Numbered from the stretch's first letter, positions 36,701-49,261 are shown. The stretch: DNA of 64,000 nucleotides from Acanthochlamys bracteata (GCA_019914995.1 CM034141.1:3760001-3824000); one strand, 5' to 3'. The notes: generated by a model not told the origin, from the letters alone. Numbers and translations: made by a program.

Positions 36701-36913
36701 ATGAAGAAGAGCAAAAACACGAATAACAAGAAGAGGGTTTGTTTCGCGGAGAATCTTGTCATAGAATTCAAATCATCAGTAGAGGAGGAGGGGGAAAAGG
36801 TTCCTGAAATCAACCGGAGATCATCGATGGTGAAGTCAATGGTGACCAACATATTAGCACTATACAATGGAATGATGCAGTACAAGTTGCAGATGCTGAT
36901 TTGTTCTTCATGA
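36701..36913 (+). CDS. Small hypothetical protein, 70 aa
   Basis: A short frame encodes a Lys/Asn-rich N-terminus and the motif KKRVCFAENLVIEFKSS, resembling the 'KKRVRFAENV' opening of several small plant proteins of unknown function. It ends near ILALYNGMMQYKLQM, recalling an 'ALYNGI..' ending I associate with such proteins. There is no signal peptide or membrane segment. A polyadenylation signal AATAAA lies at 37,016-37,021, and a plausible 5'UTR intron ends just upstream of the start. Codon composition is less AT-rich than the surroundings. It could also be a chance frame; function unknown. Confidence 0.45.
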   Translation: MKKSKNTNNKKRVCFAENLVIEFKSSVEEEGEKVPEINRRSSMVKSMVTNILALYNGMMQYKLQMLICSS

Positions 36914-37407
36914 CCAAAGACAACAACGACTTATCTTTCTTTTTTTTTGGTGGGTCGATGATTGTTGGTTGCTAACAATTGCTGTAATTAAATTAAAAGT
37001 TAGTAGAAGAAGAAGAATAAAGAAGAAGCATGAATCAACCATTTGCATTTTGCAATGTACATGAAAACATGTTAGGGAAAAAACTAGCTTAGTAGTAGTT
37101 TAGTTACAAGAACACCACACACCCACACGTCCATTGTTACAATTTCTTCTTCTTATTTGTTTCGTTTTTATTTTTTATTTTTTTTTAATGTTTGTGGATG
37201 TGAGCTAGCAAATTTTTATATGTAATGTTTTTATTGGCCTTTGTTTCACAAAACATTGTAAGAAATCTTGGTTTGAAATACATTTTACTTTATTAATCTC
37301 TAAGTAAATGATTGAAATGTTCTTCCTATAGTTCTTGCTATTTTTCAAAAGCACATAACATCATAATTTTTCTTGCAGAGTCATCATAAGAAATATTGGG
37401 TTGCATC

Positions 37408-37864
37408 AAGGTTGTCAAAATCGGGATCTTAAAATAATATCGTAAGATTTTATATATCGATAAATTATATAAAAAAAATTTTAAATACCATTAAAAATCT
37501 TTTATAAAATTTTTTCTAATATTTTTATTAAAAAAATTTTAGTGCATTTAAAAAAATAAAATTCTCTTAAATTTATAAAAAATTCCTCTATATTTTATAG
37601 AAATTTTTTTAAAATTATAATTTTCAGAAAACCTTCAAAGTTTTACGGAAAACTCTCTAAAAATTTATAAAAAAACTCTTCCAAATATAGTTAATTACAA
37701 AATTTTCTTCAAAAGTAAAATCGTATAAGATCGTAAAAAGATCGAGATCTTACCGATCTTAAATTTTAAATAGAGATTTAGGTGGGATTTTACTTGAGAT
37801 CGGGATCGTTTGGGTGAAGTAAATCATAAAATCGTAAGATTTAAATCGAGATTTTAATAACCTT
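37408..37864. mobile_element. Mutator-like MITE with 10-bp target duplication
   Basis: A 457-bp palindromic element has identical 10-bp direct repeats GGGTTGCATC at 37,398-37,407 and 37,865-37,874. Its ends are inverted: left AAGGTTGTCAAAATCGGGAT, right (reverse complement) AAGGTTATTAAAATCTCGAT. The arms repeat 'ATCGTAAGATTTTA' type words. A 9-11 bp duplication is the mark of Mutator superfamily insertion. No coding capacity. Confidence 0.85.
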
Positions 37865-38153
37865 GGGTTGCATCATAATCATTAAAGGTGTTTCAATCAT
37901 TAAACGAGTTTTGAGAAGAAGTGATCAATATCGTCGTTGATGGGTTCGCATGCAACAACAAGAAAAATATCCAGTTGAAACATCTTTAATGGTTGACCCG
38001 ATGGGTTAACCCACGACCCGCTGATCTGGATGTTGTTTTGGTTTGATGTCCAACTCGATTTTGACAACTATGATTTTGTCTCAATTCCTAAGTCTATGTA
38101 TTTATCCTTTCAGTTTTTCAAATCTACAAATTAATCGCGCGAGTACTTTGCGT

Positions 38154-38428
38154 AAGGGGTTGTTCAAAAATGTTTATAAAAAATATTTTTTCTGAAATAG
38201 AAAATATTTATATTCTACTTTAAAATATGAGTTATACTTTGTTTGTCAAAAAACAAAAATAAAAATAAGCAATAATAAGATCTTACAAATTAGAATTATT
38301 TTATACTTTTAAACTTTTAGATAAATTTTATAAAATATTATAAAAGGTTTATTAAAAAATATTAAATTGAAAAATTAGAATTTGGTTTTTTGAAAAGCAA
38401 TGCCAAACGATTGCTTAATGCACCCCCT
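38154..38428. mobile_element. AT-rich MITE of the GTTTGG family
   Basis: The left end AGGGGTTGTTCAAAAATG and the right end GCAATGCCAAACGATTGC, followed by GCACCCCCTA, are inverted relative to each other. The inside is AT-rich with TTTATAAAATATTATAAAAG. Confidence 0.6.
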
Positions 38429-38530
38429 AAATATTCTGATGTCAATGATGCTTAAGATTGTTTCCAACTTTCAATCTATTATCTTAGCTATATTTTATTC
38501 ATATATTTATCTGGCAGCTTTACACACTAT

Positions 38531-38765
38531 GCGGTTGTTTAGCAAGCCACTTTATCTCTATTTCAACTTTTCATTTTCTAAGAAATTTCTACAATATTCT
38601 AAAATTTTTTTAAAAACTTAAAAACATGAATAAATTGTGCAACATAAATTTTTTATATTTAAAATTTTTATTATTTTGAAGTTAAAAATATAAAGTTATT
38701 TTCAAAAAACTCACTAAAAGCTCATTTAAAAAATAGCTTATATCTATCAACTCCAAACGACCCCT
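38531..38765. mobile_element. AT-rich MITE of the GTTTGG family
   Basis: The left end GCGGTTGTTTAGCAAGCCAC and right end CAACTCCAAACGACCCC are inverted. Interior arms include CTACAATATTCTAAAATTT and TTTTCAAAAAACTCACT, as in other copies of the family. Confidence 0.6.
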
Positions 38766-39405
38766 TGATTCGGATGTCGATTAACGAAAATCTTGCCGGG
38801 TTGACGGTTTGCGATCCAACCGATTGAGTCAGCGGGTCGAACCTTCGAGTCGATCTGCCAATTGCAGTATGTAGTAAAATGCAGTTCATTAATGAAATCA
38901 TTAAGCCTTCCTCTAACAACAACAATAATAACAATCCTGCATTCAGCAACAACAACAATAATTTGCTACTTCTAACTATCTCTCCCGACTTCTATCTCAA
39001 GCAATTAAAAAACAAAAATACACCAATAAAATGCTTCACAAAGTGCAAGACATCTTATATTTATCAACTCCAAATGATCCCTATATTAGCAGAGTTGCAG
39101 ACCTGATCCACATTGATCCGAAAATGTTGACGAGTCAACAATTTACGTTGCAACAGGCCGGCTCAGCGGGTCAAACTACTGAGTCAATTTGCTAACTGTG
39201 GTATGTGGTCACATACGGTTCACTAATGAAATCATCAAACCTATTTCCTCTAAAAACAACAATAGCAATAAAAATCCAAATTCAGCAACAACAACAATAA
39301 CTTGATGTATCCAATTATCTCTCTTGAATTCTATCTCAAGCGATTAAATAATAAAAATATGCTAACAATATGCTTCATTGGGTGCAACACAAGTTCATCA
39401 ACATT
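38765..39405. repeat. Two-unit tandem duplication, period about 334 bp
   Basis: GTTCATTAATGAAATCATTA at 38,884 recurs as GTTCACTAATGAAATCATCA at 39,218. Both copies share AGC.GGTC.AAC, TTCAGCAACAACAACAATAA and TCTATCTCAAGC.ATTAAA. The wording (GGGTCAACC, CCGATTGAGTC) also appears near 36,300 and 40,070, so this is a dispersed repeat, possibly an LTR fragment. Confidence 0.7.
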
Positions 39406-39814
39406 CGGATCAGACGTTGTTTCTCTTTCACCTTTGGCCATCTTCTATAATTCTTTTTCTCCCCCTAAATAGACTAAGAAACTAAGATGAAAAATATGAC
39501 AATTATAATCCCTCCAGAAAAAAATACAAGTAAAAAGTTTTTTGTTCTCTCAAAATCTAACAAATCCTATATATTAGCACCACCAAATGCATATAAACTA
39601 AAGATTCAACTCTAAAAAATCACAAATTCAGAAAGAAATCCTACTAAAATATACTAATAATGATACAAAACTACAAAAAACTTAAGTAGTCATTCAATAC
39701 GCCCACTAAATCCTCAATAAAATTTCAGAATAAAATAGATTTCTATTTAAAAGTCTACAGAAATAGAAATAAAAAAATTTTCAAAAACGAATTGTCGCAC
39801 TGATTAATTTTTTC

Positions 39815-40020
39815 TCTTAAAGAGAAGAGAAGGAAAAGAAGTGAAAAAAGCAGGAGAGAGAAAGAGTGGAGAAGAGAAAGAAAGAAAACAAGCGAGAAAA
39901 AGAAATAGAGGAAGAGGAGAACGAAAAAGAGAAGTGAGAAAGAAGAGAAAGAGAGAAGTCACAAGTGAAGGCAGGAGGAGAAGGAGAAAATTCGAGAATA
40001 GAGAGGAGATAGTGAGATTA
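39815..40020 (+). repeat. Homopurine (GA-rich) tract
   Basis: About 200 bp are nearly all A and G on the plus strand (for example GAGAGAAAGAGTGGAGAAGA). The 62-codon Lys/Arg/Glu frame through it is low-complexity and not a gene. Confidence 0.85.
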
Positions 40021-40029
40021 AAATCATGA

Positions 40030-43000
40030 AATAATAAAAAAGTAAAATTTTTTTTATTTTAGTCTGGTCAACCCGGATGGATGGATCACTAAGTTAATTT
40101 GAAACCCGTCCGGGCCGGACCGAATTGATTGCATGATCATTTTCTTGCAATTTGGACCAATTTTGCGTCTGAATAGATAATTTTCGAATCAATTTGGACA
40201 GTCAGGTTCGAATCTGCCAATAATGTATATTATTCTTTTGGACATTTAGATAAAGATTACAGAAGTGCATATACTTAATTTTATAAGTTGATTTATCTAA
40301 TATTCATTTCACGTGGACCCATGCAAAGCCTGTATACGTGTAGATATTGGGTGGAGCATATGTAATCTCTTTACTGTTCTCTAATTATAATTTTTCTATA
40401 AATACAAGGAGTGTTGGCAAACCATTTTTATCCGTAGATTTACCCAAAAGTGTATTCAAATTAATGATTTGTAGATCAATCTGTCGGATCAGAGGGCTAG
40501 TTGATCTGCCAGGTCAATCTTCAGGGCACTATTTGTCTCCTCTATCTTTCAATACTCTTCCAAGGTCATCTATTTAGCACATTGTTATAAAAATTAATAA
40601 CATTTTGTTGAAAATTTCTCAACAGCAAGCATTAGAAAACATCAAATGAGCTTTTAAAGCATTATAATTACTTGCATGAAATGAATAAGTAATAGATGAT
40701 ATAAAAGCATTATTAGAAAGAAACTTGTGAAATAAGTTCAGTATCATAAAAGGATTTAACATTTTTAAGCCTTAACCAAAGCCCAAAAGCACATTTGTCC
40801 TAGAGATACAAGATGGATACTATGTCTTCTCATACACTCAAAGGCACCTAAAAGAAAATCCATAAATGTTGAACAAAATGTTATACAAATGATAAATATG
40901 AAAAGGGTAACTCTGTAGACTAACATAAAGATAAATGAAGAAATAATAAATCCGAACGTTTGAAGTATCGACATACATGGATTGCATAAACAGACTAAAG
41001 GTTTATGCCAGTTTCTCGAATCAAACATGGTCAACTTGTACACGCAAAAACCTTGATGCCCAACAAAACAGCTCATTTTAGGTCGGATTAAATGAGAATA
41101 CTAAACAAGCTGGCATCTAAAATTTTCTCAACCAAGTAGAAAAACAAACAACAAAATATAACAATTAAACAAGATGCTAAAAAACTAACACACCATTAAC
41201 AAATATAAAACTAGTCAGATATTTGTAATTGACTTCAACTAATTTGATCCTAACCTAATGCCATATACACTTCAATCACGAACAAATCAATCAACTCCAC
41301 ATATCAAACCACAGGAAACATAATTCAAACATCATCGTACCATCAAAACAAATTTTTCTTCAGGTGAAGAAATATAATTCAAACACCATCAATCAACTCC
41401 ATGAACAACTCACGGTAAAGAACTAAACGATCAATCGAATTGAAACATACTGGAAAGTTTTTTTAGAAGCTTCTCAAAATAATTGAATTGAATTAAATTA
41501 TATGAAATCGTTTCCAACTATTGAGAGTTGCTAGTCTGCGCGAGAGATCAAGAAAGAGAAACTAAATCAGAGAGGAAGTTACAAAAATCTAGATAGAGAA
41601 GTTCTGAGTTACTACCAATACCTAACTCTTAGTCGTTTTCATCCAATGAATTCTTTCTTTTTCTTCTCCTACTTTATTCCTTACTAGTTCACTATCCCGC
41701 CTCCCCCCAACCCACAATCGGGCCGATTCAATGTCAATGCTCTTTGACGGACAGTCAGAAGCTTTTCTTCTTCTAGTCATCTCTATATCTCCTGACTTAA
41801 TTTAATCAATCACCCTCGCCAGCATAGTTGTCATGCTTTCTTCCGCATTGTCATTACTGTTTATTTTCTTATCCTCATGCTTCACTATTGCTCCCTCTAC
41901 TACAGTTGTGCTGGGTGATTTAAAGTCACGCTCGCGTCCTAGCGCGTTGATGCGACAGCATGAGAAGTCCTAACTTTGCTGTTGGGTCGATATGTAGAAG
42001 AAATTAGAAAAATAGATAACAAAAAAAAAGGGGTGAAGAAAGAAGAAAAGAAATCTTAGTTTCTTTTTATTTATTTTGGATTGATCTAAGTAGGCGTCGA
42101 TTGGTAGACTAAAAATTGCATGATTTGATCTAATCACACTAGATCAACTGCATAATCAATAAATTTAAAGAGTTGTACCAATTTTGATCTCGAATTGATG
42201 TTTCTGGATGGACTTGGGTGCGCTGGTTCAAGTCTAGGAATACTAATTACGAGTTAATTAAGAATGTCTTCCATGCAAGAATCTGTAGCTAGAGCAAGAC
42301 CTTTTGTAAGTCCGCAATGACGAGCTGGAACAACGTCCACAAATGTGACTGATATGGATGAAAGTTGTTGATGTGGCAAAGCACCCCAACATGCTGACAT
42401 AGCGCTTTCTTTTACTTTGGGAAACTACCGATCATGCCATCATCATATTGTTGACAATAAAACAGAATTTTATTGCATCTATTGGAAAACTACATACATA
42501 ACAAGCTGAAGCAAAATATTAACATTGATCTAAATGTAACTATGTTGCAATTCTAATAGAAATAGCTAATTGTACTTGAAACTTTTAGGTCCATTTATTT
42601 ATTCACTTTAGAAAAGTAAGTATCTTTTTTCAGTAATCAATAAGCAGCCGTTATTTGTAGATGCAGAGAGTCAAACCTCCTCTCTTTGGTAAGGGTTGAA
42701 GATGTCCTACTATATATCAATGTGATTTATGGGATCGTTCGAGATGGCTTTTATCTTTTTATTTCATATATTTTTATTTTTTAATAATTTTTTATCGTAT
42801 TTTAAATTTTTTAAATTTAAGATATTGACAAATTTATTTTATAAAATATAGAATTGTTTTGTTTTTTTCAGAAGCGCTTATTTTTAACACTCTATCTGGA
42901 TTGAGAGTAAGTGAGAGCAATGGAAAGTAAGTAATTAATTACTCTTTATTGTTCTTTTTTAGTAAAGTTTTTTTAAGAATAATAGAGAGTAAAATTTTTT

Positions 43001-43417
43001 TCTATACTCTTATATCAGAAATTACACCCAATTTTGGATATAACCGAGAGAAAGAGAAATTTAAGATCTATTAAAATTTTGAAGTTCTCATTTTAGATTT
43101 TGTTTTTCTTCTTATTTTTCGCTCTATTTCATTCATTACTCGTAAATTATTGTTTTTACTTTTTTTTTCCACTTTAGTACCTTTCTTTCAGTTACTCTTT
43201 GTCTTTATTACTCTTATTTATTATTTCATTATTTAAACATGCCGTAAGTAATAAGGAAAGCAAAAACCTCTCTGTGGCAGGAATGAAATTTAAGAAGATC
43301 TCAATGGTCAGTTTTCAGACTACCATCTTTATTATATGATGTTTGCTTATCAGTAGAGTGGAACACACAGCGGAAAGGAGCAGAGGACATACTACAAAAG
43401 AGTGAAAGTGGAGAGAC
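40030..43417. other. Intergenic region without a recognisable gene
   Basis: No frame here resembles a known family. A 103-codon hydrophobic minus-strand frame at 40,765-41,076 has no recognisable motif or supporting context. The 41,640-42,000 part is less AT-rich. From 42,735 to 43,250 there are AT-rich inverted sequences (AGAGAGTAAAATTTT, ATTTTAGATTTTG and similar) that look like MITE remnants. The last 80 bp form the probable 5' leader of the kelch gene. Confidence 0.4.
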
Positions 43418-44619
43418 ATGGCCGGGAATTGGGTCAAGGTCGGTTACCTTCTCTCCCTTTTTATTCCTTTTGGTTTCTCATCTTATTAAGAAGGTCCACT
43501 GCACTCTAAGCTATTTCGCCTGCCCACTTAAGTGGAATTTGTTCTTGGTTTCTTTACCTGGGGAAGAATTTTCGTATTCAGATGTAGTGCTTTTATCCGT
43601 TTGTTTAATTATAATTAGATGTACAATGTCATGACAATGTCCCTGTGGCACCTTCCTCGAATTCTTTTTATCAGCTAACACAAAAAGGAACTGGACCTGG
43701 GGCTCGAAGCTCCCATGCTATCACAGTGGTCGCTCATAAAGTGTTTGCCTTTGGTGGTGAATTCACGCCCCGTGTGCCTGTCGATAACAATCTTCATGTT
43801 TTTGACCTAGAGAAACAGATATGGTCAGTTGCTGATGTCACAGGAGATGTGCCTCCCCCACGTGTTGGTGTCACCATGGCAGCCATCGGTTGTATCGTAT
43901 ATGTCTTTGGTGGCCGTGATTTGGAGCACAAGGAGCTCAACGAGCTGTACTCATTTAATACAAGCACCAAAACATGGGCACTACTGTCATCAGGTGAGTT
44001 AGGCCCGCCTCATCGGAGCTACCACTCCATGGCAAGTGATGACAGGCACATCTATATTTTTGGCGGGTGTGGAAATTCTGGCCGATTGAAGGATTTATGG
44101 GCATATGATGTTGTTCATGGCAAATGGGCCCAATTCCCAAGCCCTGGTGAGGATTGTCACCCTCGTGGTGGGCCTGGGTTGGCCGTTACTGGAGGTAAGA
44201 TATGGGTTCTTTACGGATTCTCCGGCGTGGAACTTGATGATGTTCACTCCTTTGATCTGTTGAACCAGAAGTGGACAGTGGTGGAGACAACTGGTGAGAA
44301 ACCGACTGCTAGAAGTGTTTTCTCTAGTGCAGTGATTGGAAAGTATGTAGTTATATATGGTGGAGAAATCAATCCGAGTGACCAGGGACATTTAGGTGCT
44401 GGCAAATTCTCTGCTGAAGTCTATGTGTTGGATTCTGAAACTAACATCTGGAAGAAATTGAAGGATGACACAAATGTTGGCAAGCATCCTGGGCCTCGAG
44501 GTTGGTGTGCATTTTCTTCTGGAGAATTAGAAGGCAAGGAGGGGTTGCTTGTCTATGGAGGAAATTCGCCTACAAATGATCGACTTGGTGACATTTTCTT
44601 CTTTACTCCTTTTCTGTAA
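43418..44619 (+). CDS. Kelch-repeat protein, At3g07720 / nitrile-specifier-like family
   Basis: Exon 1 (43,418-43,438) encodes MAGNWVK. A 236-bp GT-AG intron leads to exon 2 (43,675-44,619), phase 0, giving 321 aa. The frame can be extended upstream through the intron, but only from a GTG, so the spliced ATG is preferred; a short N-terminal exon ending 'W.K' is family-typical. Five to six kelch blades are marked by FGG/YGG turns at about residues 34, 85, 136, 187, 235 and 302, predicting a beta-propeller, probably cytosolic (no signal or membrane segment). The closest remembered relative is Arabidopsis At3g07720 (about 329 aa), a basal member of the family that gave rise to nitrile-specifier and thiohydroximate-forming proteins. 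The cluster GGEINPSDQGH near residue 236 lies where those proteins bind iron; I cannot confirm the activity. Outside glucosinolate-making plants the role is unknown. AATAAA at 44,639-44,644. Confidence 0.9.
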
Positions 44620-47600
44620 CTACTATTTGCAGAATGTAAATAAAACTGGGACGCTACCCTGCTTAGGAACTCCGACTCCAATAAGAACAGGGAGATGAGG
44701 AAGCCAGGTTTGTTTGTGCAGTTTGTTCTTGAGTGCCTTGTGATTGTTTTGGGTTTCTCAAACCATACAGAGTCCCTATGTACTTCAAATTGTCCGGAGT
44801 TTTCTCAAGTCTGTAACTATTGTAATCAGCTGTTGTCTCATGTGGACTTTGCATGAGTGATGATGTTGTGACCTGTTTGAATCTTACTATGGAGCTTTTG
44901 CCACTGACAAGTTCGTTTACTTTGAGAACCTTTTTGCTCTGAACATTTTGATCAGTTTGCCTATGTATGCTGCTCTTCCATAGCATCCTAATGTGAAAAG
45001 GTAGTCTATTAGAAAATGGAATGTCTTGGAACTGTCAAGTATATCTATAATGCACTTCAACATAACAATAGTTGGTTAGGCTTCCAATCAGAGGTTTGTC
45101 CATTTAAAAGTGTTTTAATACAAGTATTCTTCGAGATTGCTTCATTTAATTATCCGTAGGTATTAATACAATAACATTTTGTTTGACTAGATTAAAAGTA
45201 TTTTGAATCTATGTAATGAAAAATTAGCATTACTTATGCATATAGCCTGCGTAGTTCACTCATTATTAGTTTCTTCGCGAGTTCTATACTTCAGTATTCC
45301 GAAGTATCAGTTTTCTAGTACCAATCATGAACCTTGCTGATAACTGTGCGTTTCCAATAGCACAATCTAGTTCGAGATATGACTTACGCTTATGAGCAGC
45401 GGTTACCTCTGCGTTGAGGAGTGCTTAACTTCACATACATAAAGTCGATTCCTTAATTTTTCTCTAAAACAGTCTTTTATGTGCATACTTGCATTTTCGC
45501 TAGGGTTAGAATGACTTGCATTTGTAAAAGCTTTTGACATGACATTGGACAAAGTAATACGCAGAGATAAATGAAGTACTTCTCAGTTGTAATGTTACTT
45601 TTTCTTTTTCTTCAAACTTGATTCCAAATGCTGAAGTCAATAATCCTAGATCACAACTTGCTTCCTGCATCTATGTCACAATCCAAAACTGAACTATGAC
45701 GGGCACTAAACTGTAGCAAGTCCACATAAGACCTAAATTTGGCCTAGCCTAATAAGCCTGTCCACTACTTGACTCGACAAAACTCATGCCGAATTTCTCA
45801 AAAATCTTGATCTTCTATGAAACTTATGGGGAAAACCTGTACGTTGTTGCAGTAATAACATAAGAAACACCAGAAGTATCAAAAGAGAGAAAATGATGAA
45901 TATAACCATCAAATTAGACAAAATATACAGCTATTTGCTACCAGTGACAGATTATACCTAATATAACTCCAAAATAAAATTTACAATAGTCAATTACAGT
46001 ATAAATATCATAAAGGAGTATTAGAAATTCCGTGCAACACAACTCAAGACGGGGTTAAGTTGGTTTCTAAAATGACCGTCAAATAACAAAATCACAATTT
46101 CAGTATGGGTAAAATAGCTGACTGTTTTGTTGATGTTTGATGTACAGAAATTTTATCTGCAAAATGTAAGCGATAAAAAATTGACTAAACAATCAAACTA
46201 CAAGAAACATGTGATTTTTATATGGTTCGACAACCTTGTTTAAATCTACGACCACTCATACACTTCCAAAAGTATTTTTGATAACTTTAGTCAAAATTAC
46301 AACCAAGACTTAGTACTCTACAAATATTTTTACCTTAGCCGTAGGTACCACGCAAAGTAAACTCTCCGCATTCTCTCAACCTTCGCCAAGCTTCTCATGC
46401 TACAACTCCAAACATACACCACTCGCTTAAACTTTTAGAAAATATAAAAATTAGACTCTCTAACAGTAGCAAACTCTCAAGTTCTTAAAGTATAGCTCAG
46501 AGATCCTACCATAAGAGTCAAGAAGATCGAAAAGATGAGAAGAAACACTTCATTTTATTGAGGAATTACCTGAACTATAAAAAATATATAGAATGTATTC
46601 AAAATATAAATCATTGTTTCTAAATATTTGTTATCATTAGGATTACTTGGAGTTTCAACAATCTCTTTTTTTATGACTGCAAAACATCTTGAATTATTTC
46701 CTTTGTGAGACATAGATAGAAATCATTATTAAATAATACCAAAACATATATCAAGCAGAATAATATCTTCCTGGTTTATTTTTAACACTTCTCTCTTTAT
46801 TAAAATTAAGTCATGCTCGACGTTTAAAAGACTTCTCAGTCTTTTTGGTTTTGAATACATCTCTCCTATTTTCCTGAAATACCTACAATAGTTCTCAATA
46901 TTTCTCTCCCTTTATGTCAAAAAAATAAAAAAGAAGAGTATTATAGGAAAAGTATAAAGATGGAGTATGTTAAGACCCAAAACTAGACCCTAATCGGCAC
47001 TGGATTAAATCGAGTCTAAATAAGACCCAAATTTGGCTTAATCCAGTAAGCCTGACAAAAAATTCAATAAAACTAACAACTTGCCAATATTCTAAAAAAT
47101 TTCGACATTATCTTCCCTAAAAACTCAATAGGAAAAATATGTGCAAGTAATAATAATTATACTTATCAACAAAAATCCAAAACAACGAAAAAATGACTAG
47201 CATAAAAATCGTTTACATACAAAATACTACTGGTGGCTACCGGTAGCCGTAACACCTATTAAATTCAAAATAAATACTATCATAATACTGCATACAATAA
47301 AGTACAAAAAAGTCAATGCTCCTCGAGCATTACAGAGCTAATTATATGCCAAAAAATTTATAGTATACCCTCCGTACGCTCGCGGTCCAGTAATACTCAA
47401 TCTAATCAAGGTCCGCTAGCCTCTGATCTATCTGGGAGAGGCTAAAAAAGAGAAAAGAGGGTGAGCCCAGTCTTAGTGAGGTAAAATAGCAGAATGCCCA
47501 ATTTATATAGCTGATGCATTAATTAGGTGTTATAGTGCTATCTGTATGCAGTAGATGCAACGATAGATCAGATCAGATTCTACTAAGTCCTGAATTGTTC

Positions 47601-49261
47601 CATACCGACTCAGTTCTTAGCAGAGATGCGGTAATATGAAATAATATTATACAGCACTTTTAAGGATATAATATATATATACACATATATAGTACACCCA
47701 TGTAAGCAAGTATATATAATGATAAATGCGAATGCATCAAGTGTACTAATGCAGTCCCTAACAAGTAGATACAATACAATATAATATGACAATACCTATC
47801 AAGTTCTGCTATTGTCACATACCAATGTAGTCCCTAATAAGTAGATACAATACAATAGGTTTTTACACAATGAATATGTTATGCCTAATGCCTTCAATGC
47901 TGTTGTGATTATACTTATCATATATTAAAAAAAATATTGACATGTATATTGCATATTTGAAATGTAAGCATTGACACGTATTTTAAAATATTCTCCTGAT
48001 TGATTATGCCATATAATCTAAAATATGCGAACATGCTAATAATAAATATAAACATGATTCAAATAAACATAAGCATGTACGACATATGTAGCATGAAGGA
48101 TAAATCATAATATGTAATAAGAATGGTAAGGTATGCTAGAATTTCCAAAGCAAATGCTACCACTGCCGAAAGCCTAACGTTAATCTAGAAAGAAAGGCAC
48201 AGTAACCCTCACTTGTAGTCCTAATAATTACCCAAGTCGATTGTTTTGCGCTAACCCAACTCAAATTCCTCGTGAAATCCAACTCGAAAGAGACGATTGG
48301 ATTCTGAAACAACTTGAATCGGAAATAACTCGCGTATCTTCAATCCAACGATTTTCTGACTGAGTCACCGGAAAAGTTCATCCGAAAAATTCACCAGATT
48401 CTGCGCCGAAGAGGGCTGGAGCAGTGAGGGCTAGTGGCGCTGTCACAGACAAAGAGGTAGGAGGAAGTAAATGAAGAAATAAAAATATTGCACATTAGGG
48501 CCTCCATTTGCAGCTATAGTTTTCATTAGCCTATAGAATTATAGATATTACAGAGTAATTGTTCTATGAACAGTTATACCAGTTATTATATTAATTGGAA
48601 TATATAATATGTATCAGTAATGAAGCATGCAAATGAATGCATAATGCAACATATTGATGACATGCATGACTATGTTATAAAAAAATACTAGTAATTGAAA
48701 TGTTGGTATTATTGCATTAGGAGATAGAAGTTCGAACAGTAAATGTTTTAAGACATATTCCCAAGATAACATTATTCATTAACTCTTTCAAATGCATCGT
48801 ATCATTCATCAAATCAACATAATCCTTCATCAGTTAAACACAAGTGCAACATGCCACAAGAAAATCAAGAATTCAAAATCCATAAGCTTGTTTAAATATC
48901 ATCTCCCCATTATCTATGCAATACTTGAGTTTTATAAATCTATTTAAAGGATTGAATGGATGAAATCAAACCCTAAAATATAGTCAAAACACAAACAAAT
49001 AAAAAAGTTTTGTTACTTAAAAAAACAATATATACCCAAACATAAGTCCTATTTTATGTCTCTTTCATTTATTTGATTTAGTTGCTTTTTGCAGTATCCT
49101 TTATTTTCACTTGATTCAGCTAATTTTGCGGCTGTGTTTAGGTTCAATTAATTCTACTTCTTTTGTAGCATCTTTATTTTATTTAATTTGATGCTCTTTT
49201 TATACTGTTGCACTTTACAACAATTTTGATCACTTTTAATTCCAACACATAAAACAAATCA
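44620..49261. other. Intergenic, degraded repeats
   Basis: No host gene is recognisable. Around 45,690-46,010 and 46,970-47,330 two regions share wording (AAGACC.AAATTTGGC, TAAGCCTG, then CAATAGTCAATTA / TACTATCATAAT-like stretches), suggesting two copies of one repeat. The 46,970-48,450 part begins TGTTAAGACCC and includes GGTGAGCCCAGTCTTAGTG, wording I associate with LTR sequence, but I see no partner repeat. 48,480-49,260 is unassigned AT-rich DNA. Confidence 0.4.
46128..46787 (-). mobile_element. Possible LTR remnant, reverse orientation
   Basis: The 660-bp stretch is bounded by TG...CA. It contains TATGGTTCGACAACCTTGTT, a phrase common in plant copia LTRs. On the minus strand a purine-rich tract (ATAAAGAGAGAAG) lies directly before its start, like a polypurine tract. 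No target duplication or second LTR is visible. Fossil. Confidence 0.3.

Noticed and set aside
39841-40029. Lys/Arg/Glu-rich frame of 62 codons
   Set aside because: Produced by the homopurine tract.
40200-40225. GGTTCGAATC, a tRNA T-loop-like word
   Set aside because: No matching acceptor or D-arm around it; no tRNA gene was found in the window.
40765-41076. 103-codon hydrophobic minus-strand frame
   Set aside because: No recognised domain, no promoter or splice context, AT-rich composition like the surroundings; kept only as a note.
43645-43674. Upstream extension of the kelch frame
   Set aside because: It starts at GTG, lies in the intron and ends at a good acceptor (TTTTTATCAG); the spliced ATG at 43,418 fits the family better.
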